This document shows positions 1 through 6,285 of a stretch of DNA of 18,011 nucleotides, piece by piece. This DNA comes from Chloroflexia bacterium (GTDB taxonomy: Bacteria; Chloroflexota; Chloroflexia; Thermobaculales; Thermobaculaceae). The stretch's first letter is position 1. The number at the start of each line of letters is the position of its first letter. Location of the stretch: positions 1 to 18,011 of the forward strand of contig JACDAU010000207.1 of assembly GCA_013695265.1 (NCBI GenBank). Reading direction: 5' to 3'. The notes below the pieces were generated by a model. That model saw nothing but the letters and a program-made list of their open reading frames with translations. It had not been told where the DNA came from and ran no database searches. The position numbers were made by a program, and so were the translations under genes.

Positions 1-1
1 G

Positions 2-1024
2 TTCTGCGTACTCTCCGGCGGAGCGTCCGCTCTCTGGACCCTGCCCGTGGCGGGTGTGTCCCTGGAGGACGTGCAGGCAGTGACGGGCGCGCTGCTCGGG
101 GCGGGCGCGACGATTGGGGAGCTGAACGCCGTGCGCAAGCATCTATCCCGCATCGCAGGGGGGCAACTCGCCCGTGCGCTTGGTCCGGCGCGGCTCGTGA
201 CCCTCGCGATCTCCGACGTCGTTGGCTCGCGGCCGGATGTGATTGGATCGGGACCGACCGTTCCGGATAGCACGACGTATGGGGACGCGCTCGCCGTGGT
301 CGAGACCAGAAGGGTGAACCCACCGCACGCAGTGTGGGAGCATCTTCGCGCAGGCGCAGATGGGCTGGTGCCCGAGACGCCAAAGCCCGATCAGCGAGAT
401 GTTAGACCGCATCTCTACTGCGTGGTCGCAGACAACCTCGTAGCACTCCGAGGCGCGGAAGCGGCGGCACGCGACCGAGGCTATCGGACACTGGTGATCA
501 CGACCCGGCTCGAGGGCGAGGCGCGGGAGGTGGGATCGTTCGTCGCAGGTCTGGCGGTGAGCGTTTTGCACGACGGACTGCCGTTTGGGCCACCAGCCGC
601 ACTTCTGCTCGGTGGTGAGACGACGGTCCACCTGCGCGGAAACGGACACGGTGGGCGGAATCAGGAGCTTGCCCTGGCGGCGGCGCTCGCGCTCGACGGG
701 GTTCCCGACGTGCTTGTGGCATCGCTCGGCACCGACGGTACGGACGGACCAACCAATGCGGCAGGCGGCATCGTCAGCGGTGCCACGCTGCCGCACGGGC
801 GAGACCTGGGACTCCATGCCCGCGACTTTCTGGAGCGCAATGACGCGTACCACTACCTGGAGGCTACGGGTGGCCTGCTGATCACGGGTCCGACCGGAAC
901 GAACGTGAACGACGTGGTGCTGGTCCTCGCGCGATCGTCCGACGTTGGCACGAACGTTGCAGCCGCTGAAATACGTCCTGGCGCGATGAGCCAGGTCAGT
1001 CGTGATGAAGGAGAGAGCCAGTGA
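2..1024 (+). CDS. Glycerate 2-kinase, MOFRL family (5'-truncated by window edge)
   Basis: This is the C-terminal portion of a GckA/TtuD-type glycerate kinase, which in this family phosphorylates D-glycerate to 2-phosphoglycerate in the cytoplasm. The frame is open from base 2, so the gene begins before the window. The first residues visible include SGGASAL, the glycine-rich motif of the N-terminal kinase domain. Further on are family hallmarks: GGRNQELALA (about position 656), TDGTDGPTNAAGGI (about 731), and a C-terminal TGPTGTNVNDVVLVL block typical of the MOFRL domain. The stop codon overlaps the GTG start of the CBS-domain gene by 4 bp, so the two genes are probably co-transcribed and translationally coupled. 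The roughly 40-residue tail after the MOFRL block is not conserved to my eye. The assignment is firm at family level; substrate is inferred from the family. Confidence 0.93.
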   Translation, partial: FCVLSGGASALWTLPVAGVSLEDVQAVTGALLGAGATIGELNAVRKHLSRIAGGQLARALGPARLVTLAISDVVGSRPDVIGSGPTVPDSTTYGDALAVVETRRVNPPHAVWEHLRAGADGLVPETPKPDQRDVRPHLYCVVADNLVALRGAEAAARDRGYRTLVITTRLEGEAREVGSFVAGLAVSVLHDGLPFGPPAALLLGGETTVHLRGNGHGGRNQELALAAALALDGVPDVLVASLGTDGTDGPTNAAGGIVSGATLPHGRDLGLHARDFLERNDAYHYLEATGGLLITGPTGTNVNDVVLVLARSSDVGTNVAAAEIRPGAMSQVSRDEGESQ

Positions 1025-1449
1025 CTATACGCGAGTATATGACAACCGATGTGCGAACCGTTGACTCTCAGACGACGCTGGCAGAGGCCGCGCGTGTGAT
1101 GCGAGACACCGATACCGGCGTGGTGCCCGTGGTGAGCGGTGCCGTGCTCGAAGGGGTGATTACCGATCGCGATATCGTGATTCGTGCGATTGCGGACGGC
1201 GCGGATCCCAGTAGAGCCCTGGTACAAGACTACCTGACGCGTAATCCAACGTACGCCGAGCCCGAGACCACGATACAAGAGGCCACCCAAATGATGCAGC
1301 GCGACCAGATTCGCAGACTGCCCGTAGTAGAAGGCACCGAGCTCATCGGCATCATCTCCATTGGTGACCTCGCCGTGGACACGGGCCGGGATCGGCTAAT
1401 GGGTGACACTTTGCAGGACATCAGCCAGCCGACGGACACCACCTTATAG
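1021..1449 (+). CDS. Two-CBS-domain protein
   Basis: A 142-residue protein made almost entirely of a CBS-domain (Bateman) pair, CBS1 at about residues 7-58 and CBS2 at about 71-120. Each ends with the usual signature (GVITDRD and GIISIGD). Such stand-alone pairs bind adenine nucleotides or SAM and act as sensors; the ligand here cannot be read from sequence. The GTG start is chosen because it overlaps the glycerate kinase stop (GTGA) and has a strong Shine-Dalgarno, AAGGAGAG at 1007-1014. The start of the protein (TIREYMTTDVRTV) is the normal CBS family N-terminus. The 4-bp coupling to a kinase suggests, but does not prove, a role as an energy-state sensor linked to glycerate use. Confidence 0.93.
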   Translation: MTIREYMTTDVRTVDSQTTLAEAARVMRDTDTGVVPVVSGAVLEGVITDRDIVIRAIADGADPSRALVQDYLTRNPTYAEPETTIQEATQMMQRDQIRRLPVVEGTELIGIISIGDLAVDTGRDRLMGDTLQDISQPTDTTL

Positions 1450-1555
1450 ACGTGCGGCCACCGCAATCCCCCGCAGCTGCCAAGACGCACCTACCAGCAA
1501 GCAGCGGCACACCAGGACCGACGAGTATAGACATTTGAGGAGGGAGTGCCTGGCA

Positions 1556-1933
1556 ATGCGCCTGCATCACGTTCAGCTCACACTCGTGCCGGGCGGCGAA
1601 GCCGAGGCTCGACGATTTTACGCGGGTGTGCTCGGTTTGCCGGAGATCCCAAAACCTCCTGAGCTTGCGGGGCGCGGGGGCGTCTGGTTCTGCCTGGGGG
1701 AGGTCCAGTTGCACTTCGGTGTGGAGGCAGCAAGTTCACCATCCCGCCGGCACATCGCGGTGCAGGTTGATGATGCCGCAGTGACGCATGCGGCGTTCCA
1801 CGCGGCCGGTTACGCGACCGAGGAGGCTGTACCGCTCGATGGCATGCGCCGGTTCTACTGCCGTGATCCCTTCGGCAACCGGACGGAGATACTCGAAGTA
1901 CGAACGCGCACGGCTTTAAAGGGTCCATCCTAG
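1556..1933 (+). CDS. VOC/glyoxalase-fold family protein
   Basis: A 125-residue protein of the vicinal-oxygen-chelate (glyoxalase/bleomycin resistance/dioxygenase) superfamily. It shows paired beta-alpha-beta-beta-beta modules: LHHVQLTL at the start, FYAGVLGLPE, then QLHFGV, and a second half with RHIAVQVDD and the family ending RDPFGNRTEILEV. Possible metal ligands are the His in LHHVQL, the His in RHIAVQV and the Glu in TEILEV. Members range from glyoxalases to dioxygenases and drug-binding proteins, so the reaction is unknown. An upstream in-frame ATG at 1403 exists, but the ATG at 1556 is preferred because the domain begins there and GAGGAGGGAG at 1536-1545 gives a Shine-Dalgarno about 10 nt away. 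It sits about 106 bp after the CBS gene. Confidence 0.88.
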   Translation: MRLHHVQLTLVPGGEAEARRFYAGVLGLPEIPKPPELAGRGGVWFCLGEVQLHFGVEAASSPSRRHIAVQVDDAAVTHAAFHAAGYATEEAVPLDGMRRFYCRDPFGNRTEILEVRTRTALKGPS

Positions 1934-2116
1934 AATTTCCCTCGGCTGGAAGTTCTGTGCCGCGCTAGCGCCCGCAGGGACCGCAGCGCCGAACCACCGG
2001 GTTGTCGCCTGTCTGCGGGCACGCAAGCTGCGCTCGCACAGCTGGCAAGCTTGGGCCAGCGTGGAAGGCCCGCAGTTGGTCATCAGCAAGTTCGTTCCGC
2101 AACATGGGGGTGCAGG
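1934..2116 (+). other. Inverted-repeat-rich leader before the YihY/BrkB gene
   Basis: No convincing reading frame is seen here. GCTGGC (2041-2046) and GCCAGC (2055-2060) form a hairpin. GCCCGCAG occurs at 1970-1977 and again at 2068-2075, and both copies are exact complements of CTGCGGGC at 2013-2020, so they could pair with it alternatively. A 12-pair helix (one G-U) joins 2004-2015 to 2127-2138, just inside the downstream gene. It matches no riboswitch or housekeeping RNA I know. Whether it is a functional leader RNA is inference. Confidence 0.35.
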
Positions 2117-3091
2117 GTGCGGCTTCCAGGCAGGCGACTGATCCGGAAAGCACAACTCACTGGAGATCGGTTCAAGGTTCCACCCTCCCCGACGCTCGGC
2201 GTCAGCAGGTTGCTGCGGCTGGTGGCCAGACACGCCGAGGAAGACTACGTGAGCGCCTTTGCCGCTGCGCTGGCGTATCGTGGCGTGTTCGCGTCGTTCC
2301 TACTCCTGATCTTTCTCCTGTCGCTGCTCGGGGTGTTTGGCGCGACGGAGCAGGTGACCAGGCTTTTGGATCGGGTGTCTATCGCGATGCCGCAGGCGGT
2401 CGCCGATCTGATCCGCGAGCAGATACCCACCAAGGCAACAAGCACGCGGGTGGTCGCCGCGTTTCGCCTGGGAGCGATACTCTCCATCATCGCCACTCTG
2501 TGGGGTATTTCCAGTGCCTTCCGGTCCTTGATGCAAGCAATGAACGTGATGTACAAGGTCCGCGAGAGCCGCACACTTATCCATCGTATCGCAATTTCGT
2601 TGCTGCTATCGCTCGCGGTCGCCGCACTGATGGTTTCTGCGGGAGTGCTCGTGATCTTCGGGGCGTCCATCGGTGAACGGGTCGCACGCGTGGTCGGAAT
2701 GGGCACGGTCTTTGAGTGGTGGTGGGGCGTTCTGCAATGGCCCATCTTGATCGGCTTTGTCCTTTTGGCTTTCGCCCTGGTGTACTACTTCGCGCCCGAC
2801 GTGGAACAGGAATTCCGGTTTATCACGCCGGGGTCTATCATCGGCCTGATCCTGTGGCTGGCGTTCTCTCTGTTGTTTCTGCTCCTCGTCAACAACTTCG
2901 GGATGTACAATCGAGTATTTGGGGCACTCGCTGGCGCCGCGATTCACATGCTGTACCTGTACTACTTCGCATACATCCTACTGCTTGGGGCCGAGGTGAA
3001 TCAGGTGGTCGAGGAGAATTCACCCGGCGGCAAGCAGGCGGGTGAAAAAGTGCCGGACGAGCAGCCGGATGATGCCGTGGGGCGCGATTAA
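2117..3091 (+). CDS. YihY/virulence factor BrkB family membrane protein
   Basis: A polytopic inner-membrane protein of the YihY/BrkB family, whose biochemical role is not settled (older RNase BN assignments were wrong). Counting from the GTG at 2117, about six hydrophobic segments are visible at residues 56-74, 116-134, 158-183, 207-225, 236-258 and 273-291. Family landmarks are FAAALAYRGVF before the first helix, YYFAPD after the fourth, and NNFGMYNRVFGALAG before the last. The C-terminus is a short charged tail. The start is uncertain: GTG 2117 follows a G-rich stretch (2106-2110), while TTG 2210 or GTG 2222 would give a shorter protein that still contains the whole domain. The first 30 residues from 2117 are basic and not obviously conserved. 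A GC-rich hairpin (3082-3096) has the TAA stop in its loop. Confidence 0.88.
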   Translation: MRLPGRRLIRKAQLTGDRFKVPPSPTLGVSRLLRLVARHAEEDYVSAFAAALAYRGVFASFLLLIFLLSLLGVFGATEQVTRLLDRVSIAMPQAVADLIREQIPTKATSTRVVAAFRLGAILSIIATLWGISSAFRSLMQAMNVMYKVRESRTLIHRIAISLLLSLAVAALMVSAGVLVIFGASIGERVARVVGMGTVFEWWWGVLQWPILIGFVLLAFALVYYFAPDVEQEFRFITPGSIIGLILWLAFSLLFLLLVNNFGMYNRVFGALAGAAIHMLYLYYFAYILLLGAEVNQVVEENSPGGKQAGEKVPDEQPDDAVGRD

Positions 3092-3134
3092 CGCGCGTCG
3101 TTACGGCTTGGAGTCTTCGCACTCGTGCACTGGC

Positions 3135-4004
3135 TTATCCCGATTCCGTCGGTGGGGTGCCTGGGTCCGCCGGACCGGATGTCGGTCCCTGCGGCCGGGC
3201 AACTCGCTGAGCGTTGCGGTGCTCGTTGAAGACGGCGAATACGGTGTTCTTGTGCGGCCTGACCCTGCAATGCTCGTCCTGATTCCTCGTCTCATCACAG
3301 TATCCGAGCGACACGCACTTGATGACCAGAAACGAGGCCAGAAAGGGGGAAGTACGGCGCATCTCCGCCTTTATCAGCGCGAACAGCTTTCTGATTTCCC
3401 ACTGCGCCATTGTGCAAAGCCGCAGTCCACTCATGTGTATCAACTGCCGCAGGTTCACCGTCATCACCAAGTTGGTCTGCACGCCGTTCGGGAAGAGGAA
3501 TCGGGCATCCTCGGCGGGCACTTCGCGCTGCAACAACTCTTCGTACAACTGCATGTTGCCGTCGATCGCCTCGCTGAACATTCCTTGTAGCTCCGCGTCG
3601 TCGCGGATCGACGTTGGAACGGTGTACTGCGGTTGCTTGTACTTTACATAGCGCTGCGACTGTTGGTCGAAGCTGACTCCCATGCGGTGCCGGACCAGTT
3701 GATGTGTGAGGGTCCGGGACACGCCGGAGATCGCGAACGTGAATGCGATGTGCTCGATGACGGTCCCATGGCCGCTCTCGATGACGCTCTGAAGGAGCTT
3801 GCGCATCTTCTCCTCAGCCACCTTGCCGTCGCGCACATCGTCCCAGATCTTCTGCGGGAGCTTCTCGGAGTAGCACGTCCGTGCTGCGGTATACGCCAGG
3901 GGAACATAGTACTGCTCTGCGATTTCCGGTGTCGGAAAGAGCATCTTGACTCGGATCTGGCTTTCCTCGTACATCCGAGGCGATTTTTGTGTTGTCTGTG
4001 TCAC
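3135..4004 (-). CDS. thyX: Flavin-dependent thymidylate synthase ThyX
   Basis: ThyX converts dUMP to dTMP using methylenetetrahydrofolate and reduced FAD, replacing ThyA. The 289-residue protein shows the ThyX signature region THQLVRHRMGVSFDQQSQRY (residues 100-119), where RHR binds flavin and dUMP. It also has SGHGTVIEH near residue 77, where the family has its conserved His segment, and NLRQLIHMSGLRLCTMAQWEIR near 184-205, the active-site helix. A GYC...HCRVRP tail resembles the usual GYCPE...CGRxP ending. About 45 further residues rich in Pro, Gly and Arg form an unusual extension. The GTG start at 4004 is supported by TTGAGGTGGG seven or so bases upstream; an internal ATG at 3974 is possible. 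It is divergent from the DUF2203 gene. No thyA is visible in the window. Confidence 0.95.
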   Translation of the reverse strand: MTQTTQKSPRMYEESQIRVKMLFPTPEIAEQYYVPLAYTAARTCYSEKLPQKIWDDVRDGKVAEEKMRKLLQSVIESGHGTVIEHIAFTFAISGVSRTLTHQLVRHRMGVSFDQQSQRYVKYKQPQYTVPTSIRDDAELQGMFSEAIDGNMQLYEELLQREVPAEDARFLFPNGVQTNLVMTVNLRQLIHMSGLRLCTMAQWEIRKLFALIKAEMRRTSPFLASFLVIKCVSLGYCDETRNQDEHCRVRPHKNTVFAVFNEHRNAQRVARPQGPTSGPADPGTPPTESG

Positions 4005-4116
4005 GGTCCCACCTCAAGATTGGTCTATGGCAAGCGGTCTGAATAAGCGGTTTTCGGCCCCACCGTAACACGTACGCAGGCTGGTCGCAATGGGACTGAT
4101 GGTGGCACGGAATTTG

Positions 4117-4130
4117 TGTAAACGTTTTCT
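4117..4130. promoter_or_regulatory. LacI/cre-like operator candidate
   Basis: TGTAAACGTTTTCT is an imperfect palindrome with a perfect 8-bp core, AAACGTTT (4120-4127). It fits the LacI/CcpA-family operator pattern TGNAANCGNWNNCW. It lies 25 bp upstream of the DUF2203 ATG and next to a weak -10-like TACATT (4130-4135), where a repressor would block transcription. The thyX start is about 110 bp away on the other side. No LacI-family regulator is in the window. Confidence 0.4.
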
Positions 4131-4155
4131 ACATTTCACCCTGGAAAGGGGCGAT

Positions 4156-4545
4156 ATGAAAGTATGGACGATGGAGGAAGCGAACCAGGCGCTCCCGTAT
4201 CTAATCGAGATTCTGTCGGTGCTCCTCGAGCAGAACAAGCACGCCGATCTCGCGTGCCAGTCCCTGATCGAGCTGGAACAGCGGATTGCTGGGAACGGTA
4301 AGGGCATGGAGCGAGAGCTGGCGTATCGGCGCGCCCGCTTGAACGACGCCCGCAGTAAAATGCAAAACGGCATCAAGCAGATACACCGTCTCGGCTGCCA
4401 GGTGAAGGATTTGGACCTCGGGCTCATTGATTTTCCATCGCACCTGGACGGTCGTGAGGCATTGCTCTGCTGGCAATTGGGCGAGTCCTCCGTGCTCTAC
4501 TGGCACGGGCCGGACGAGGGCTTCGCGAGTCGCAGGCTCCTATAG
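4156..4545 (+). CDS. DUF2203 family protein
   Basis: A 129-residue protein matching the DUF2203 family, whose function is unknown. The N-terminus VWTMEEANQALPYL is the usual opening. A long helical, probably coiled-coil middle follows (about residues 15-75). The conserved C-terminal block is VKDLDLGLIDFPSHLDGRE, then LCWQLGESSVLYWHGPDEGFASRRLL, including the family's YWH and DEGF features. The ATG at 4156 is chosen over an in-frame ATG at 4090 because the domain begins there and AAAGGGG (4145-4151) is a suitable Shine-Dalgarno. It stands alone, divergent from thyX and convergent with recF. The LacI-like palindrome just upstream may control it. Confidence 0.9.
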   Translation: MKVWTMEEANQALPYLIEILSVLLEQNKHADLACQSLIELEQRIAGNGKGMERELAYRRARLNDARSKMQNGIKQIHRLGCQVKDLDLGLIDFPSHLDGREALLCWQLGESSVLYWHGPDEGFASRRLL

Positions 4546-4568
4546 AGGGCGGCACCGAGAATTGCCTT

Positions 4569-5762
4569 TTACCGTGTACGTGGGTGGAGTTCGCCGCTGC
4601 CAGACGTTTCAAATAAGGATGCTCGCGACAGAAACTCGCGTCCCACGGGTACGAGGTCGGTCGCGGTCACGAGGACCTGCTGCTGCCGCTCCAGGACCGC
4701 CTCCAGCAGATAGCGCCGCCGTTCGGGATCGAGCTCGCTGACCACATCGTCGAGCAAAAGCAGCGGCATCTCCCCCGTGGCGGAATGCATCAGCTCTACC
4801 TCCGCGAGCTTGACCGCGAGAATAACCGATCGCTGCTGGCCGCGTGACCCGTATGTGCCCATATCCACACCACCGACAATGAACTGAAGGTCATCCCGAT
4901 GTGGTCCAGCGAGCGTTACCGCCCGTCGGAGTTCGTCGGTCCGACTCGTGCGGAGCCGTTCGACATACGCCTCCCGCAGCTCGGCCTCGCCTGGAACATC
5001 TGTGGCAGGCATCGTCTGCTCCATCACGGTCGAGCGATACAAGACCTCAAGTGCGTCACCGGTGCCAGCCAACCTGGCGTGAAGCGTATCTGCGAGCTTA
5101 TTCAACTGACCTATGGCGTCGAGGCGCCGCTTCAGGAGATACGCACCGTGGCGCACCAGCTCATCGTCCCAGTACGCAAGCTGCTCGTTGGAAACGTCGC
5201 GCCTGCCCCGCTCCGCAAGGCTCTTGAGCAGGCTGTTGCGCTGGAGCACCACCTTGTTGTACGTCTGCAATGTGCGCACGTAATGGTTGTCGATTTGCGA
5301 GATGGTGATGTCGAGATACCGCCTGCGCAGCGCGGGTGACCCGACAATCAGGTCGAGATCCTGCGGCCCGAACATGACGGCGTTTACCTGCCCAATAAGA
5401 TCAATCGCGCGGCGCGCCACGTTGTTCACCCGAATGCGCTTCCGAGCCACGCCGGAATCGGCGTCAGCCCCTTCTCCACGCATGACGATGATCTCCACGC
5501 CCACGGTGCCGCGGCGCTGGATGCGGGCTGCGACCCGGCTGAAGGGCGGGATCCCAAGGTCAGGCTGCGCGTCCCAATTCACGAGTTCCCGGTCCGACGT
5601 GGCGCGGTGCGATTTCGTGGTCGCGAGGAAGTACAGCGACTCCAGCAGGGTCGTCTTACCACTGGCGTTCGACCCCAGAACCAGGATCGGCCCGTTTGGG
5701 AGTTCTACGTCGAGTTGCTTGAAGTTGCGGAAGTTGGTGAGGGAGAGGGAGGCACAATACAT
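4569..5762 (-). CDS. recF: DNA replication and repair protein RecF
   Basis: RecF is an SMC/ABC-like ATPase that binds gapped DNA and, with RecO and RecR, loads RecA. The 397-residue protein has the N-terminal LTNFRNF motif, Walker A GSNASGKTT (residues 30-38), a family block around VNNVARRAIDLIGQVNAVMFGPQDLDLI, the ABC signature in YGSRGQQRS (about 304-312) and Walker B LLLLDDVVSELD (about 334-345). The Walker A variant GSNASGKT is slightly off the common GENGQGKT. The length is slightly above the usual 360-370 residues. It is separate from dnaA/dnaN here, lying downstream of ispG. The ATG at 5762 is only 8 nt from a perfect TATAAT, so the message is probably leaderless. Confidence 0.96.
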   Translation of the reverse strand: MYCASLSLTNFRNFKQLDVELPNGPILVLGSNASGKTTLLESLYFLATTKSHRATSDRELVNWDAQPDLGIPPFSRVAARIQRRGTVGVEIIVMRGEGADADSGVARKRIRVNNVARRAIDLIGQVNAVMFGPQDLDLIVGSPALRRRYLDITISQIDNHYVRTLQTYNKVVLQRNSLLKSLAERGRRDVSNEQLAYWDDELVRHGAYLLKRRLDAIGQLNKLADTLHARLAGTGDALEVLYRSTVMEQTMPATDVPGEAELREAYVERLRTSRTDELRRAVTLAGPHRDDLQFIVGGVDMGTYGSRGQQRSVILAVKLAEVELMHSATGEMPLLLLDDVVSELDPERRRYLLEAVLERQQQVLVTATDLVPVGREFLSRASLFETSGSGELHPRTR

Positions 5763-5770
5763 CGTCCAGG

Positions 5771-5779
5771 ATTATAACA
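5771..5779 (-). promoter_or_regulatory. Extended -10 promoter of recF (predicted leaderless)
   Basis: Read on the minus strand, the sequence is TGTTATAAT: a consensus extended -10 (TG-n-TATAAT). Only 8 bases separate it from the recF ATG, so the transcript would start about at the ATG, within 2-3 nt. No Shine-Dalgarno is present. The -35 position (about 5794-5799) is poor, as expected for an extended -10 promoter. Confidence 0.7.
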
Positions 5780-5857
5780 CCCCTCCGACACGGCTCCGCA
5801 TGGCGCTCGGTGGGGCCAAGGAACAGGCCAGCGGGACGCATACCACGGCACGAATGG

Positions 5858-5875
5858 GACGGCGGCATTGCCGTC
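5858..5875 (-). terminator. Hairpin downstream of the ispG-membrane protein unit
   Basis: GACGGC (5858-5863), a 6-nt loop and GCCGTC (5870-5875) form a 6-bp GC hairpin. It lies 28 bp past the stop of the small membrane protein and before the recF promoter, the right place to end ispG transcription. There is no T-tract on the minus strand, so it is a weak intrinsic terminator at best. Confidence 0.35.
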
Positions 5876-5902
5876 GTGGATGGATAGGAGGGACTACCAC
5901 GT

Positions 5903-6262
5903 CTACCCCGTCCCCGTGACAGAATCAAACGCAGGAGCAGACAGCACCCCGAGCAAGGGGCACGAGAGGAGCATCAAAATGCCCAGGACGACGCTCACAA
6001 GTGCGAGCACACGGGCCGGTTCCTGCGGAGCTTCCGTGCCCAATCGGAAGAACGCGACGAGACCGAGCACGTGACCGAGCACCGCAGCCGCGAACAATCC
6101 GACAATCAGCAAGCCCGCCGCGATGCGTACTGCTGTCACTCCACGGTCCGCTGCCGGTACCACGAGACCAAAAAGCACGACGCCGACGAGCGACAGGAGC
6201 GAGACCGCCAGGCAAACTACGGATACCCGCGCAACTTTCCGAAGACCGACCACCTTGGACAA
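5903..6262 (-). CDS. Small predicted membrane protein
   Basis: A 119-residue hydrophobic protein with three likely membrane segments (about residues 14-36, 44-72 and 84-108), a basic N-terminus (KVVGLRKVAR) and a short polar tail. The pattern LxxVSVVLGILMLL and VLGHVLGLVAFFRLG recalls DUF4190-type proteins, but I cannot assign a family. It starts 23 bp after the ispG stop on the same strand, so it is probably co-transcribed with ispG. The start at TTG 6262 has no clear Shine-Dalgarno, and the frame stays open upstream into ispG, so the true start is uncertain. The sustained hydrophobic pattern supports a real protein rather than a chance frame. Confidence 0.6.
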   Translation of the reverse strand: MSKVVGLRKVARVSVVCLAVSLLSLVGVVLFGLVVPAADRGVTAVRIAAGLLIVGLFAAAVLGHVLGLVAFFRLGTEAPQEPARVLALVSVVLGILMLLSCPLLGVLSAPAFDSVTGTG

Positions 6263-6285
6263 TTCGACTTTCGCGTTGGTGTCCG

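Noticed and set aside
143..853. 236-codon minus-strand open frame antisense to the glycerate kinase
   Set aside because: It has no recognisable domain and lies wholly opposite a well-conserved kinase.
2176..2187. T-box-like sequence GAGGGTGGAACC on the minus strand
   Set aside because: It matches the core of the T-box sequence, but no minus-strand gene lies downstream, the expected stem I region would fall inside the YihY coding sequence, and no specifier loop or terminator is seen.
2175..2195. GGTTCAA followed by TTCCACC, suggesting a tRNA or tmRNA 3' end on the plus strand
   Set aside because: The flanking bases do not form a 5-bp T-stem, and no acceptor stem or tmRNA 5' domain is present.
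3082..3096. GC hairpin with the YihY stop codon in its loop as a terminator
   Set aside because: The stem is only 5 bp and has no T-tract on either strand, so it is likely chance in GC-rich DNA.
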